Origin: Armatimonadota bacterium
Lineage (GTDB): Bacteria; Armatimonadota; DTGP01; JAKQQT01
DNA: 64,000 nucleotides
Assembly (NCBI GenBank): GCA_036504095.1
Contig: DASXVS010000042.1
Location: 1 to 64,000 of the forward strand
Direction: 5' to 3'
The position numbers and the translations under genes are program-made. Under the pieces are notes generated by a model, which searched no databases, was not told where the DNA came from, and worked only from the letters and a program-made list of their open reading frames with translations. Positions within the stretch are counted from its first letter, which is position 1; the number at the start of each line of letters is the position of its first letter. Positions 25,601 through 33,839 of the stretch are shown here, piece after piece.

Positions 25601-25741
25601 CGCCCATCCCGTTCCGCCTCCGGTCGAGGAAAGGGGATCGTCGGACGGGGTTGCCGACCAACCGGCCACGGGGGTGGCGGCGATATCCGAAAGTACCCGG
25701 TGGATCGTCTCCACGAGGGTGGGTTGTTCAGGCACTAGCAT
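22670..25741 (-). CDS. GH38 alpha-mannosidase
   Basis: 1023 residues, typical of bacterial GH38 enzymes, with no signal peptide, so probably cytoplasmic. The N-terminal beta-sandwich (GWAPVELPNDIYGLPAAWYR) precedes the catalytic domain. That domain has TANAHIDMAWLWDREET with zinc ligands His and Asp, GRWEIVGGMWVEPDCN, and TLGWNPDSFGYNWSMPQ holding the nucleophile region. LFNQFHDILPGSCIG carries a further zinc ligand. C-terminal beta-domains run from about residue 640. It removes alpha-mannose from glycans. The start is preceded by AAGGAGT. The gene ends in its own strong hairpin and looks monocistronic. Confidence 0.93.
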   Translation of the reverse strand: MLVPEQPTLVETIHRVLSDIAATPVAGWSATPSDDPLSSTGGGTGWAPVELPNDIYGLPAAWYRTTIVTPEKHHGWPVAGLPVTLILDILHYGEVYVNGRYHGRYHRGNSRVVLVERARPGQTYEVAIRVAGPGSNSAEVSEGTSGRGIGLHSAVLEYGAVDGVRPAINAHLESVDVSTRLTALTGKGDYVLTQAAEAIDRAAIASGNTAGLLESIETANETLSGLDDLFKRYTIALTANAHIDMAWLWDREETKQVCHDTFRSVLNLMREYPDFIFAHSQAQSYEWVEQLWPDIFEEVKQRVNEGRWEIVGGMWVEPDCNLPCGESFVRQVVYGKRYFMEKFGKDVTLGWNPDSFGYNWSMPQVYKKCGISAFLTQKLTWNDTNLWPYRAFWWESPDNSRIFSYFPTDYVGHVWPNKLISDLAYMVKETGFNRTCHLYGIGDHGGGPTRDMLDRADSLAARKPYPAVKHERAHDFVAGMVSEAKAGHELPVWNSELYLEYHRGTFTSQAAIKRGNREAERLLRNVEAFSVLAGRFGLPYPGDKLKELWKLTLFNQFHDILPGSCIGAAAADAASDYAQIQGEGGALLDAALKALGKGSGAGSVVVANPMNWARDGVASIALEKIGLSGDSFVVTGPAGPVPSQVVEDAGVPTLLFLAKGVPALGVATYTVAAGSQPVEGTLSAGDTFIENANLRVEIAPNGTFTRVYDKAQDFEAVEPGKAGNLLQAFVDNPGKWEAWEIDKDFAAQREDLTGPVHIEVLESGPVRARVRTTRQWRASTFVQDVILTAGSKRVDVVNRVDWHESRTMIKVLFPANVQTKVATYEVPYAAIERSTGNETSHEKAQFEVPALQWADLSVDAHGVSLLNDCKHGHDIKGNAMRLTLLRSPNSPDPKCDRGVNVFTYSFYPHAGGWVEGKVYREAHSLNDPLIARPGAGSAAFVEIAQPNVVISALKAAEDGDDVILRFFETAGLDGEAELIFAEAPKAVWDADMMENALTQYPSGGTAVTVPLGHNEVKTLRLTF

Positions 25742-25854
25742 ACTCCTTAGGCAACAGGGGACGTGACGCAGGGGGCGGGCGGTGAAAGCGGCGTCCGGTT
25801 CATTTTAGCGGACGCCCGCGCGGAAGGAAACGCCCCGGCCGGAAATCAGTGAAT

Positions 25855-25921
25855 GAGGAAACGAGGAAATCGGGAAACGCCTCGGTTCGATATACTCATT
25901 TCTTCGTTTCCTCGTTTCCTC
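25855..25921. repeat. Inverted repeat overlapping the glycosyltransferase 3' end
   Basis: GAGGAAACGAGGAA at 25855-25868 pairs with TTCCTCGTTTCCTC at 25908-25921. The right arm encodes the last residues (GGNEETKK) of the glycosyltransferase, so the repeat appears to have extended or replaced its end. It may act as terminator. The rest of 25742-25895 shows no gene. Confidence 0.5.
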
Positions 25922-27110
25922 CCAGGTTCTCCTCGTGGTGGCCGGAGCCCAGGAGGCCGGCGTACAGGGCGTCCGTTCGCTCGGTGGCCGAGCCGGAACT
26001 GCGCCGACGAGCCGTTTCGCGCGCCGAGGCGGCCATCCGCTCGCGCTGCGCGGGGTCATCCAGGAGCGTGGCGACCGCGTGCCGGAACGCATCCGTATCC
26101 AGCGCCGAAATCAGGCCGTCGTGCCCGTCCACCATTCCCTCGCGGGCGCTGAACGAGTCCACCGCCACTACCGGCGTGCCCGCAGCCAGGGACTCACCGA
26201 TGGTCAGTGGGTTGACTTCCGTGACGCTCGTGATGAGGAAGAGGTCGGCGGCGGCGTAGTACCGCGCCGTCTGCTCGTGCGGCAGTTTGCCCGCGAAGGC
26301 TACGCGATGGTTCAGACCCAGGTCCGAAGCGCGACGCTCGAGCTCGGCGCGCTGCGGTCCGTCTCCCACGAACACAAGCCGCGCGTTCTTCGCCTCGAGG
26401 AGCGGCGCCACGCTTTCCAGCATGAAGAGGAGGTTCTTCTCGCTCGCGATGCGGCTCACGCTCAATATGAACGTCTCGCCCGGCGCAAGCCCCAGTTCCT
26501 CGCGCACCCCCTCGCCGGACGCGTTCAGGAAATCGCCCGAGTCCACGTCGTTGGGGATGACTTCGATGCCGACCGTCACGCCGTATTCGCGGAGAAGGGC
26601 TTCCATGCCGGCGGCCACCGTGACCACCTGGTCGCACGTGTTGCAGAACTCGCGGATGATCTGCCGCACGATCCACCGGCCCGGTTCGTGCCACGGCGTC
26701 CAGTAGTGTACGTATTGCTCGTACTGGGTGTGGACCGTCACGACCAGCGGGATGTCCAGCCGCCTCGCCAGCGCGCGGGCGACCGTTCCGAGCAGAAACG
26801 GGTGCTGCGTGTGCGCGATATCGTACGATTTCGCGGCGATGTCGTTGAATGCCATGGGGGTGAGCGGCATGCTGATCGGAATCCAGCCGGGGAGCGGGAC
26901 AGGCACGGCCGGCAGGCGTGTCACACCGGTCTCGTCGGCCGGCTGGTCCGGGTGGTAGGGCGCGTAGACATCCACCTGGTGGCCCAGGGTACGCAGGCCT
27001 TCCACCAGCGTGCGGGTGGCGACGGCGACGCCGCTCACGATGGGCGGATAGGCCTCGGTGAACATGGCGATCTTGAGGGGCCGGCTCTCCGGCGGGGTAT
27101 CAGGAGTCAT
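25896..27110 (-). CDS. GT4-family glycosyltransferase (diacylglycerol glucosyltransferase-like)
   Basis: 404 residues, GT-B fold. The N-terminal half starts KIAMFTEAYPPIVSGVAVATRTLVEGL, and includes HTQHPFLLGTVARALARRL and VVTVHTQYEQYVHYW. The C-terminal half has FILSVSRIASEKNLLFMLES, LVFVGDGPQRAELERRA, and the nucleotide-sugar site ITSVTEVNPLTIGESLAAGTPVV with the E-x7-E pattern. The start region resembles alpha-monoglucosyldiacylglycerol synthases, so a glycolipid product is plausible. The acceptor is not proven. The last residues are encoded by a dispersed inverted repeat. Confidence 0.85.
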   Translation of the reverse strand: MTPDTPPESRPLKIAMFTEAYPPIVSGVAVATRTLVEGLRTLGHQVDVYAPYHPDQPADETGVTRLPAVPVPLPGWIPISMPLTPMAFNDIAAKSYDIAHTQHPFLLGTVARALARRLDIPLVVTVHTQYEQYVHYWTPWHEPGRWIVRQIIREFCNTCDQVVTVAAGMEALLREYGVTVGIEVIPNDVDSGDFLNASGEGVREELGLAPGETFILSVSRIASEKNLLFMLESVAPLLEAKNARLVFVGDGPQRAELERRASDLGLNHRVAFAGKLPHEQTARYYAAADLFLITSVTEVNPLTIGESLAAGTPVVAVDSFSAREGMVDGHDGLISALDTDAFRHAVATLLDDPAQRERMAASARETARRRSSGSATERTDALYAGLLGSGHHEENLGGNEETKK

Positions 27111-27120
27111 ACCGCTAGGA

Positions 27121-27216
27121 TAGCGCCCGGAAAGGGCTGAGGGCTGAGGGGCAAGGGCTGAGGAGCGCGATGGAGCGCGGGCGCCCCGCCCGCATCCGGC
27201 CCTCAGCCCTCGGCCC
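27121..27216. repeat. Dispersed GC-rich repeat, no gene
   Basis: The stretch contains GGGCTGAGGGCTGAGG-type text that folds onto CCCTCAGCCCTCGGCCCTCA, and the string GCGGGCGCCCCGCCCGCATCC related to repeats at 170-290. It lies between two minus-strand genes. Confidence 0.45.
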
Positions 27217-28458
27217 TCACCGCGGCACCCACATGTTGTTCATGTTGTCCGGGGACCAACAGTTGTGCTCGGTGATCTTAAGGCCGGCGGTCGTTGTCGT
27301 GCCGATGCCGACCGTCGTGGAGACCTTCAGGAAGGCCGCATGACCGTCGCAGAATGCGTACACGCCGCCTCCACCGTAGAAGTCGCGAGCGACGCCGCGA
27401 TCTGCGTTCAGACCGTATGGCTCTCGATACGGGTGGTTTTGCGCGTCGTTCACAATCTCGATGAAAGCCCGTGGGCTGATGTCGATCCAGCCGTACAGGG
27501 CATCCCTCCATTGCGAGCTGCCCTTACCGGCCCGACCCGTGAACGGTATCGGGTCTGGCGCCCGTCCGTACACTCCGGGCATCGAAGCGTTAGTGGTCAG
27601 TTCGGCGAAGAGGATGGTCTCCGCCGGACTGCCGACGGCACCGGCGCTGGACGGCGCCGGCGGGTTGTTATTGGCGGCGGTGGTGAAATCCGCGTTCCCG
27701 TCCCCCATCGGGGGTGCGATGAGCAGGCCGTTCAAGCCGTAGGTGAGAACGCGACGGTGGGTGGGGTCTGAGTACGACCTGATGCCCGTGTCGCCGTTAT
27801 TGAAGGCGTCCTTGGCCTTCAGCTGACTGTTGATCTGCTCGTCCCAGCAGTTATGGGCGTACGCGCCGTCGGGATTGCGGACCCAGCCGGGGAAGGTCTC
27901 GCTGTAGTCCTGTGAGTACATCACCTCTGCGACCCACAGTTGCTTGATGTTGTTGAACGATTTGGTCTTGCGGCTGCCGTACATGTGCTCCGCTTGAGTC
28001 AGAGGCATTGCGAAGAACCACGCAAGCAGGAATGCGATGCCGCACACATTCGCCGCATATTTCGCGGAGGCCATGGCTTTCACTTCGAAGCCGGCACGCG
28101 CTAGGAAATACCGCGCAAGGCTCCAGGCGCCTCCCAGCATCGGCAGCAGCAGCGCGGCGTACTCAAGGTCTCTTACGATATCCCACCGCTCGACGCTGTA
28201 CGGAACCGCGGTCAGCGTCAGGCAAGCCAAGCCCACCAAGCCCAACCAGCCGGACGCACCCAGCGAGGCGCGTGTGATACCCCGCGAACGGATGCCGCTC
28301 ACCACTCCGATGAACATCGAAACGCTCACGTAGACGATGAGTCCGCAAACGATCAAGCCGATCCAGTCTGCGCCTGCGGCGAGGACCGCAAGTGCGAGAA
28401 TCGCCAGCGCGACGAACCCCCACTTCCTCAGCGACAAACCGTGCCAATTGTTTATCAT
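27217..28458 (-). CDS. Polytopic membrane protein with DUF1559/prepilin-like C-terminal domain
   Basis: 413 residues. The first 180 hold four to five hydrophobic segments (WGFVALAILALAVLAAGA; WIGLIVCGLIVYVSVSMFIG; WLGLVGLACLTLTAVPY; VCGIAFLLAWFFAMPLT). The C-terminal half follows the pattern of DUF1559 pseudopilins: SFNNIKQLWVAEVMYSQDYSETFPGW, dispersed Gly/Pro loops, PAETILFAE, and the end motif GGGGVYAFCDGHAAFLK, as in H-x9-DG proteins. There is no type IV prepilin cleavage motif, so the polytopic part replaces the usual N-terminal helix. It is 28 bases downstream of the gene at 28487-29806 and probably co-transcribed with it. Confidence 0.7.
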   Translation of the reverse strand: MINNWHGLSLRKWGFVALAILALAVLAAGADWIGLIVCGLIVYVSVSMFIGVVSGIRSRGITRASLGASGWLGLVGLACLTLTAVPYSVERWDIVRDLEYAALLLPMLGGAWSLARYFLARAGFEVKAMASAKYAANVCGIAFLLAWFFAMPLTQAEHMYGSRKTKSFNNIKQLWVAEVMYSQDYSETFPGWVRNPDGAYAHNCWDEQINSQLKAKDAFNNGDTGIRSYSDPTHRRVLTYGLNGLLIAPPMGDGNADFTTAANNNPPAPSSAGAVGSPAETILFAELTTNASMPGVYGRAPDPIPFTGRAGKGSSQWRDALYGWIDISPRAFIEIVNDAQNHPYREPYGLNADRGVARDFYGGGGVYAFCDGHAAFLKVSTTVGIGTTTTAGLKITEHNCWSPDNMNNMWVPR

Positions 28459-28486
28459 GTCGTTGCCTCCACGAACGCAGCGTCGA

Positions 28487-29806
28487 CTATTTGGCTCCAG
28501 GCGGGTACTGAAAGCGCAGAGACTCCGTCAGCGACCGAGCCCTCTCCGGTTCCAGCCCTGAAGTGTCCGGGTGCGCCGCGATTTCGAAAGCGTTGCCGTT
28601 GAACTTGTACTCGAGCGGGCGGTTAGTCTGGTAATCGACCGGCTGTGGAGCACCCGCCTGTTCCAGCGTGGCGGGATACTTCCCGTGCCGGGCGCGGTAC
28701 GCCAGCACCGATGCGGCGGTTGCGATCACTGCACGCTTGGTGGCCGCACCCGAAGCACTCCCGGCAACCTCTCGGAACATTCGCACCCGTACCATTGCGA
28801 AGTGAAACGCCGGGGCGGCCATTCGGCGTTCGCGAGTGGCGGCGGTGGCCTCCTGGAACTCTCGATCCACCTGCGCAATGGCGTCGTTGCGCTCGGATAT
28901 TGGTCGGCGAGAAGCCGCCATGTACCGGGTCATCCAGTGAAGCCAGACGGCCTCGCTGGCGTCCGCGAAATACCCCCGTGTGGCCGCGTGCAGTCCGAGC
29001 GCGTGCGGTATCCAGAGCGGGTGCGCTTGGGGTGCCGGCACTTTGCGCACATGGTCGATGCGGCGCACGGTCCCGAGTCCGTCCAGTGTTTCTCCTGCGA
29101 TGAACCGGCTGAAGTCACGATTCGATCTGTACGAAGTGACTTCGTCGCGAACTGCCTCCGCAACGCCGGGCCGTTCGCCGGCCTCTTCCAACAGATCCCT
29201 GAAACCGCTCATGGCGATCGCTTCGATAGCGAAGCTGGTCAGTTGAGTGAGCAGAACCTGCTGCTCCAGACATTGGTTGGCGATTCTCAGGGAAATCGCC
29301 TCATTCCGCACTGCCTCTACGTACCGCCCCTCGCGGGCCATCAGTTCGCTCTCCCAGCGGATCATGATGGCTGCCTGGCGCATGCTGGTCAGCCTCGGGA
29401 TGAGTTGGTTGTTCTCCGGTGCGACATCGATGCGCGCGTGTGGTTTGGCCGCGGCGGTGTGGATGACTCTCAATATCTCGTGTTTGGCGGTGATGAGCGC
29501 GCGAAGCTCCTCCGTGCTTTCCACCCTCGGGCTGCCGCCGCGGTGCTCGCTCGCCGGCCGTGGGCGTTTCGTTTCGGGCGGCTCGACCTCCCGCAGTGCG
29601 GTGAGCTTGTCGTACAGCGGGACGGCGTCATCCGCCGCCGAGATCGCCGGCAGCGGGTTCTCCGATTCGGACAGCGGGATCCCCGCCGCGCGCGCCGCGG
29701 CGCGTTCAGCCTTGAGATCGTAGGTACGCAACCACCGACCGGCAAACAGAACCACCGCTACAAGGATCACGATGACCGTCAGGAGGATAAGCCGCCGCTT
29801 GTTCAC
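28487..29806 (-). CDS. Single-pass membrane protein of unknown function
   Basis: 439 residues. One N-terminal membrane helix (LILLTVIVILVAVVLFAG) is followed by a long, mostly helical, charged exterior part. Near the end ATAASVLAYRARHGKYPATLEQAG, then YQTNRPLEYKFNGNAFEI, resembles the terminal part of pseudopilin-like or secretion-associated proteins of Planctomycetota and Armatimonadota. No catalytic motif was recognised. It starts the two-gene unit with 27217-28458. Confidence 0.6.
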   Translation of the reverse strand: MNKRRLILLTVIVILVAVVLFAGRWLRTYDLKAERAAARAAGIPLSESENPLPAISAADDAVPLYDKLTALREVEPPETKRPRPASEHRGGSPRVESTEELRALITAKHEILRVIHTAAAKPHARIDVAPENNQLIPRLTSMRQAAIMIRWESELMAREGRYVEAVRNEAISLRIANQCLEQQVLLTQLTSFAIEAIAMSGFRDLLEEAGERPGVAEAVRDEVTSYRSNRDFSRFIAGETLDGLGTVRRIDHVRKVPAPQAHPLWIPHALGLHAATRGYFADASEAVWLHWMTRYMAASRRPISERNDAIAQVDREFQEATAATRERRMAAPAFHFAMVRVRMFREVAGSASGAATKRAVIATAASVLAYRARHGKYPATLEQAGAPQPVDYQTNRPLEYKFNGNAFEIAAHPDTSGLEPERARSLTESLRFQYPPGAK

Positions 29807-29895
29807 AATGCTCTCCCAAAGCGCATCGATTGGTGGCTTTCACTCCAGCCACTTTGCATTCTCCATTCTTCATTCTTCATTTTGCATTCGCCGCC
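29807..29895. repeat. Short A/T-rich boilerplate repeats
   Basis: The interval contains TTTGCATTCTCCATTCTTCA followed by TTCTTCATTTTGCATTC, a tandem of CATTCTTC units unlike the GC-rich surroundings. No gene is seen; it is probably a dispersed intergenic repeat. Confidence 0.4.
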
Positions 29896-31146
29896 TCACC
29901 CTCCCGCCGCCACCTTGTCCACGTCCGCAGCCGCCTTCTTCAGCGCGTCCTCCGGCGTCGCCTGTCCCAGCAGCGCCGACTGTACGGCGTCACACACTTT
30001 CACGCTCATCTGCTCCCATTTCGGGTGGGTAGGCACGTATCTGCCCTTGGGCAGCGCTTTCATGAAGAACGCGCGGTTCTTGTCGGCGGTCATCTTCGGG
30101 TCGGCGGCTACAGTGGATTTCTCCGGCAGCATCCCGGACGCCGCATCCCACGCGAGGCGGTTCGCATCCTTGTACCAGAACGCGAGGAACTTGTGCGCCA
30201 GGTCCTTGTTGGGCGATTTATCGAAGGCCACCATCACATCGGTCACTGCTGGGAAGACGGGGCCGGTTTTGCCGGGGATTTCGGTTATACCGTACTTCAG
30301 ATCGGGGACGTCCTTGCGGAGCATTCCGGCGAAAAACGGGCCGGTGATGACCATGGCGATCTTGCGCGCCTTGAACAAGTCTTGCAGGCCCTCGCGGGTG
30401 TATCCGGTCGGTGAAGGCTCGGAGAGGCCGTTCTTGACGAGGCTCGTCTCGAACGCCAGCGCCTCCTCACCGGCCGGCGAGGCCAGGGCGCACTTGCCGT
30501 CCTTGCCGAGGATTTCGCCGCCCGCCCCCCAGAGGAAATAGTAGTAATAGAGGTCGGTTTCGACTTCCTTGCCCTGGATGCCGATGCCGTTCACGCCGGG
30601 ATTCGCGGCCTGTACCTTGCGGCAGGCGGTCTCGAGTTCGGCCCAGGTCTTCGGCGGCTTCACGCCCGCCTTAGCCAGCATATCCGCGTTGTAGTAAAGC
30701 CCTCGCACGCTCGCCGCGCACGGCAGGCCCACCAGTTTGCCGTTCACGCGGCCCGTATCCAATACGGACGGGATGAAATCCTCGAGCGCGATGCCGGTGA
30801 CGTCCGGATCGGAGAGGTCGGCCAGGAGGCCGGCGTCGGCGTACTCGTTCATCCATCGGGTGCCCACGATGGCGATGTCCGGCGACTGGTTACCGCTGAT
30901 GAGCGTTTGCAGTTTCTGGTGGCCGTCGTTCCAGGCGACGATGTCGATCTGGACCTGCCCGTCCTTGCTCTGCCTGTTAAAATCATCAACGATGCGCTTC
31001 TGGACGGCGGATGACGCGCTGTCATAGTCCATCGAGAGGAATTTGATGGTCCTGCCGCCCGGCGCGGTGGGCGATTGTTTGACGCCGCATCCGGCCAGAA
31101 GGGTGGCGGCCAGGGCCGCGGTGAGAAGTGCCGGCAGTCGCAACAT
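29896..31146 (-). CDS. Extracellular sugar-binding lipoprotein (ABC family 1)
   Basis: 416 residues. The signal peptide ends in the lipobox LLAGC. The mature part is of the ABC sugar solute-binding type: TIKFLSMDYDSASSAVQKRI, SPDIAIVGTRWMNEYADAGLLADLSD, GLPCAASVRGLYYNADMLAK, PKTWAELETACRKV and KARKIAMVITGPFFAGML. The partner permeases and ATPase are not adjacent, so it either works with a transporter elsewhere or is an orphan. The ligand is probably an oligosaccharide, by family. The gene stands alone between repeat segments. Confidence 0.88.
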   Translation of the reverse strand: MLRLPALLTAALAATLLAGCGVKQSPTAPGGRTIKFLSMDYDSASSAVQKRIVDDFNRQSKDGQVQIDIVAWNDGHQKLQTLISGNQSPDIAIVGTRWMNEYADAGLLADLSDPDVTGIALEDFIPSVLDTGRVNGKLVGLPCAASVRGLYYNADMLAKAGVKPPKTWAELETACRKVQAANPGVNGIGIQGKEVETDLYYYYFLWGAGGEILGKDGKCALASPAGEEALAFETSLVKNGLSEPSPTGYTREGLQDLFKARKIAMVITGPFFAGMLRKDVPDLKYGITEIPGKTGPVFPAVTDVMVAFDKSPNKDLAHKFLAFWYKDANRLAWDAASGMLPEKSTVAADPKMTADKNRAFFMKALPKGRYVPTHPKWEQMSVKVCDAVQSALLGQATPEDALKKAAADVDKVAAGG

Positions 31147-31149
31147 GTT

Positions 31150-31274
31150 GGAACACCTCGCTTCGGGGATTATGCCTATATGTTAGCGCGTGGCGCGACG
31201 CGGCGAGGGGGCGAGGGGGCGACACGGAGAGGGGGTGAAGCGGAGACACGGAGAGGTCCCCCGCCCCCTCGCCC
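31150..31274. other. Intergenic stretch, low-complexity GC-rich
   Basis: It contains GGCGAGGGGGCGAGGGGGCGA and GACACGGAGAGG repeats, with CCCCCGCCCCCTCGCCCC near the deacetylase stop that can fold back on them. No gene is seen; the hairpin may serve as terminator for the deacetylase gene. Confidence 0.35.
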
Positions 31275-32330
31275 CTACCCTTTCATCAACTCGCTGACGG
31301 GTACCACCCGCAGGCCGCGGGCGTCAAGCCCTTCGAGAATCGCGGGCAGGGCGTCGGCGGTTGCCTGGGAGCCGACGTGCAGCAGGACCACGTCACCGGG
31401 TTGCACGCGGCCCAGCACGCGCTTCGAGATCTCGTCGCTCGTGATGCCCTTTTTCACGCTGTCCCAACTGTCCAGCGCCCAGCAGACCGTGTGGAAGCCG
31501 TCGGCGGCCACTTCGTTGCGCACGCGGTTGTCCCGGTCGCCGAACGGCGGACGGAAGAGCGTGGGGGTCTGGCCGGAGATCTCGCGGATCAGATCATTTG
31601 TGCGGGTCAACTGGCTGTCGATCTGCGCGTCGGTCAGTTCCGTGAACTTGGGGTGGCTCCAGGAATGGTTGCCGAGTTCCATGCCGTCATCCGCGATGCG
31701 CTTCACGCTGTGGGGATACCGCTGGGCGAAGCGGCCGGCCACGAAAAAGGTCGCCTTGTACCCGTGGTGGTCGAGCGTTGTGAGGATCTTGGGGAGCGGT
31801 TTGTCGTCGTAGCATCCGTCGAAGGAGAGCGCCACCTCCCCGGCGGCCCCGGGGTTCCGCTCGAATTCACCCTTCGTCACACGGGGCATGCGGATAGCGC
31901 GGCGCTCCGTCTTCGGCGGTTCGATTGCCGGGGGCGCGTCCGGGGTCAATTTCACGGATGGTTCGACGATTTCGCGGCGAGGCTCGGGAACATCCGCGGA
32001 GCCCGCCGGGCCTTCGACGCCGTTCGTGGGCCTGGCGTCCGGTTCAGGGGCGGGTTCCGCGGGCTTTGGCGGTTTCTCCGTTACAATGACCTTCGGCTCC
32101 GGCGGCCTCGCGGCCGGTTCTTCCGCCACGCGCTCGGGCCGCGCCGGCCGCGCAACGATCGGAGCGCCGGATGGCGCCCGCGGCGCCGTCGCCTTGGGGG
32201 CGCATGCGTAATAGACCAGTCCGGAGATTCCGGCCAGGACAAGGAGCAGCCCCATCGGGTTGCGTCGGGCGGGTGGTGCGTTCCATCGTTCCGGTCTCTT
32301 CTTCGTTGCTGCTTTCCGCCGTGTCGCCAT
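31275..32330 (-). CDS. Membrane-anchored polysaccharide deacetylase (NodB domain)
   Basis: 351 residues. A basic N-terminus and one membrane helix (MGLLLVLAGISGLVYYAC) are followed by a Pro/Ala/Glu-rich linker of about 120 residues. The NodB domain then follows: SFDGCYDD (motif 1, closer to the PdaA form FDNGYENG than to the common TFDDG), KATFFVAGRFA, HSWSHP (metal-binding motif 2), RPPFGDRD (motif 3), DSWD (motif 4) and LLHVG (motif 5). It should deacetylate cell-wall or exopolysaccharide amino sugars outside the membrane. Confidence 0.9.
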   Translation of the reverse strand: MATRRKAATKKRPERWNAPPARRNPMGLLLVLAGISGLVYYACAPKATAPRAPSGAPIVARPARPERVAEEPAARPPEPKVIVTEKPPKPAEPAPEPDARPTNGVEGPAGSADVPEPRREIVEPSVKLTPDAPPAIEPPKTERRAIRMPRVTKGEFERNPGAAGEVALSFDGCYDDKPLPKILTTLDHHGYKATFFVAGRFAQRYPHSVKRIADDGMELGNHSWSHPKFTELTDAQIDSQLTRTNDLIREISGQTPTLFRPPFGDRDNRVRNEVAADGFHTVCWALDSWDSVKKGITSDEISKRVLGRVQPGDVVLLHVGSQATADALPAILEGLDARGLRVVPVSELMKG

Positions 32331-32339
32331 TCCGCCCCC

Positions 32340-32500
32340 TAAATGAGGATTTGGGGTTTAGGGGTCTGGCGCCGGGGGCCGGAGTCCCGACTCATTTCAT
32401 TCTCAGCCAAGCGAAGGATCTCAACCCATCGTCGAGATTCTTCGCTTCGCTCAGAATGACAATCCTGCGTCCCGCCGCCCTGAAGCCTAACCCGCTGCCC
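32340..32500. repeat. Dispersed repeat segment
   Basis: No gene seen. It contains GAGATTCTTCGCTTCGCTCAGAATGACA-type text, also found near 3685, and a reversed partial copy AGCGAAGGATCTCAACCC. It separates the deacetylase from the S41 protease pair. Confidence 0.45.
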
Positions 32501-33796
32501 CTAGCCCCGTAGCTTCGCCTGCAGTACCGCCACACCTTTGGCGATCTGCGGATCGTCCATCAGTTTGCGCGTTTGCTGTACCTTCGCAAAATCCTTGTCC
32601 GTCACGTTCACAAAAACGTCCGGCGCGATGCCCTTCTTGTTGATGTCCACCATCGCCGGCGTATAGTAACGGTGCGTGGTGATCAGCACCGCGCTGTTGT
32701 CTGTGGCGATCGGGTTGATCGTCTGGACCAGGCCTTTGCCCCAGGTGGTCGAGCCGACCAGCGTTCCCGACTTCGTATCCTTGATGGCGCCTGAGACGAT
32801 CTCGCTGGCGCTTGCGCTGTACTTGTTGATCAGGATGACGACCGGGATGTGGCCTACCGAGCGCTTCACACGGATCGCATCCATGCTTTCGGGTTTTCCG
32901 CCTCGCTCCTTTATCCATACAATCGGGCCGCTGTGCACGAATCGGCTGGAAATGGCGACTGCCTGCTCCAACAGGCCGCCCGGGTTCCATCGGAGGTCAA
33001 AGATCAGCCCGCGGACCTTCTTGGCCTGCAGTTTACCCAGCGCCTCCCCCACGCGGCGGTCGCTCTGGTCGTTGAACGACGACAGCGACATGTAGCCGAT
33101 GTTCCCGGGCAGAACCTGAGTCACAACGTTGTCAAACTCAACGATATCCCGGACGACATGGAACACGAGAGGGTGCTTGACGCCTTTCCTCTCGACGGTC
33201 AGGGCCACCGCGGTGCCACGTTCTCCACGGATCAGCTTCACCGCGTCGTCGACCTTCGAGGACGTGATCACCGTGTTGTCGACTTTCACGATGTGGTCGC
33301 CCGGCTTCAGGCCCGCTTTACGGGCGGGGCTTCCTTCGATGGTATCGACCACGATCACCTGGCTGGCGCGAGCGTCCAGGCGCGCACCGATGCCGCTGAA
33401 TTCGCCGTGGTTCTCGTCCATCATGTCACGGTATTCACCCGGGGTGAGGAACCGCGTGTAGCGATCTCCGAGGCTTCCCAGCATACCGCGGATCGCCGCG
33501 TAGGTGAGAAGCTGGTCGGTGGTGTATTCGGTGCTTTTCGGAAGCGAACCGTAATAGCGCTGGTGGATCGTGTCGAGGGCTTCCTGATACGTATCGACCG
33601 GCGGCATGTCCTCATCGGGCGCGGTATCGCGGAGGGCGGACGAGGTCGGCAGGGTGTCCGGGAGCAGTCCGACGCTTGCCACACGCAACGCGACACGCGG
33701 CTCCCGTCCGCCCAGACCGACCCGGAACCCGCCATAGGAGGCAACCGCCAGTGCGGCCGCCAACACGCCAACGCTGCTTATTCTACGAAACGTCAT
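32501..33796 (-). CDS. S41-family C-terminal processing protease
   Basis: 431 residues with an N-terminal membrane anchor or signal. The tail-specific protease start is YQEALDTIHQRYYGSL then IRGMLGSLGDRYTRFLTPGEY. The PDZ domain is GIGARLDARASQVIVVDTIE, SPARKAGLKPGDHIVKVDN. The catalytic core has GLIFDLRWNPGGLLEQAV, then NKYSASASEIVSGAI with the Ser, and TTWGKGLVQT with the Lys. Both dyad residues are present. It sits 43 bases after a related gene lacking both, so the two likely form one operon. The role is probably periplasmic protein processing. Confidence 0.92.
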   Translation of the reverse strand: MTFRRISSVGVLAAALAVASYGGFRVGLGGREPRVALRVASVGLLPDTLPTSSALRDTAPDEDMPPVDTYQEALDTIHQRYYGSLPKSTEYTTDQLLTYAAIRGMLGSLGDRYTRFLTPGEYRDMMDENHGEFSGIGARLDARASQVIVVDTIEGSPARKAGLKPGDHIVKVDNTVITSSKVDDAVKLIRGERGTAVALTVERKGVKHPLVFHVVRDIVEFDNVVTQVLPGNIGYMSLSSFNDQSDRRVGEALGKLQAKKVRGLIFDLRWNPGGLLEQAVAISSRFVHSGPIVWIKERGGKPESMDAIRVKRSVGHIPVVILINKYSASASEIVSGAIKDTKSGTLVGSTTWGKGLVQTINPIATDNSAVLITTHRYYTPAMVDINKKGIAPDVFVNVTDKDFAKVQQTRKLMDDPQIAKGVAVLQAKLRG

Positions 33797-33839
33797 TCAA
33801 CTTCCTTTGGAGAAAAGGCATTTGCCCTCAAGCCACGAA

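Noticed and set aside
22532-25738. Long plus-strand open frame of about 1068 codons
   Set aside because: It is the antisense shadow of the alpha-mannosidase, whose GH38 motifs are clear; the plus frame shows no domain pattern.
28571-30541. Plus-strand frame of 656 codons
   Set aside because: Shadow of two minus-strand genes and the repeat region between them; the composition changes abruptly at the repeats.
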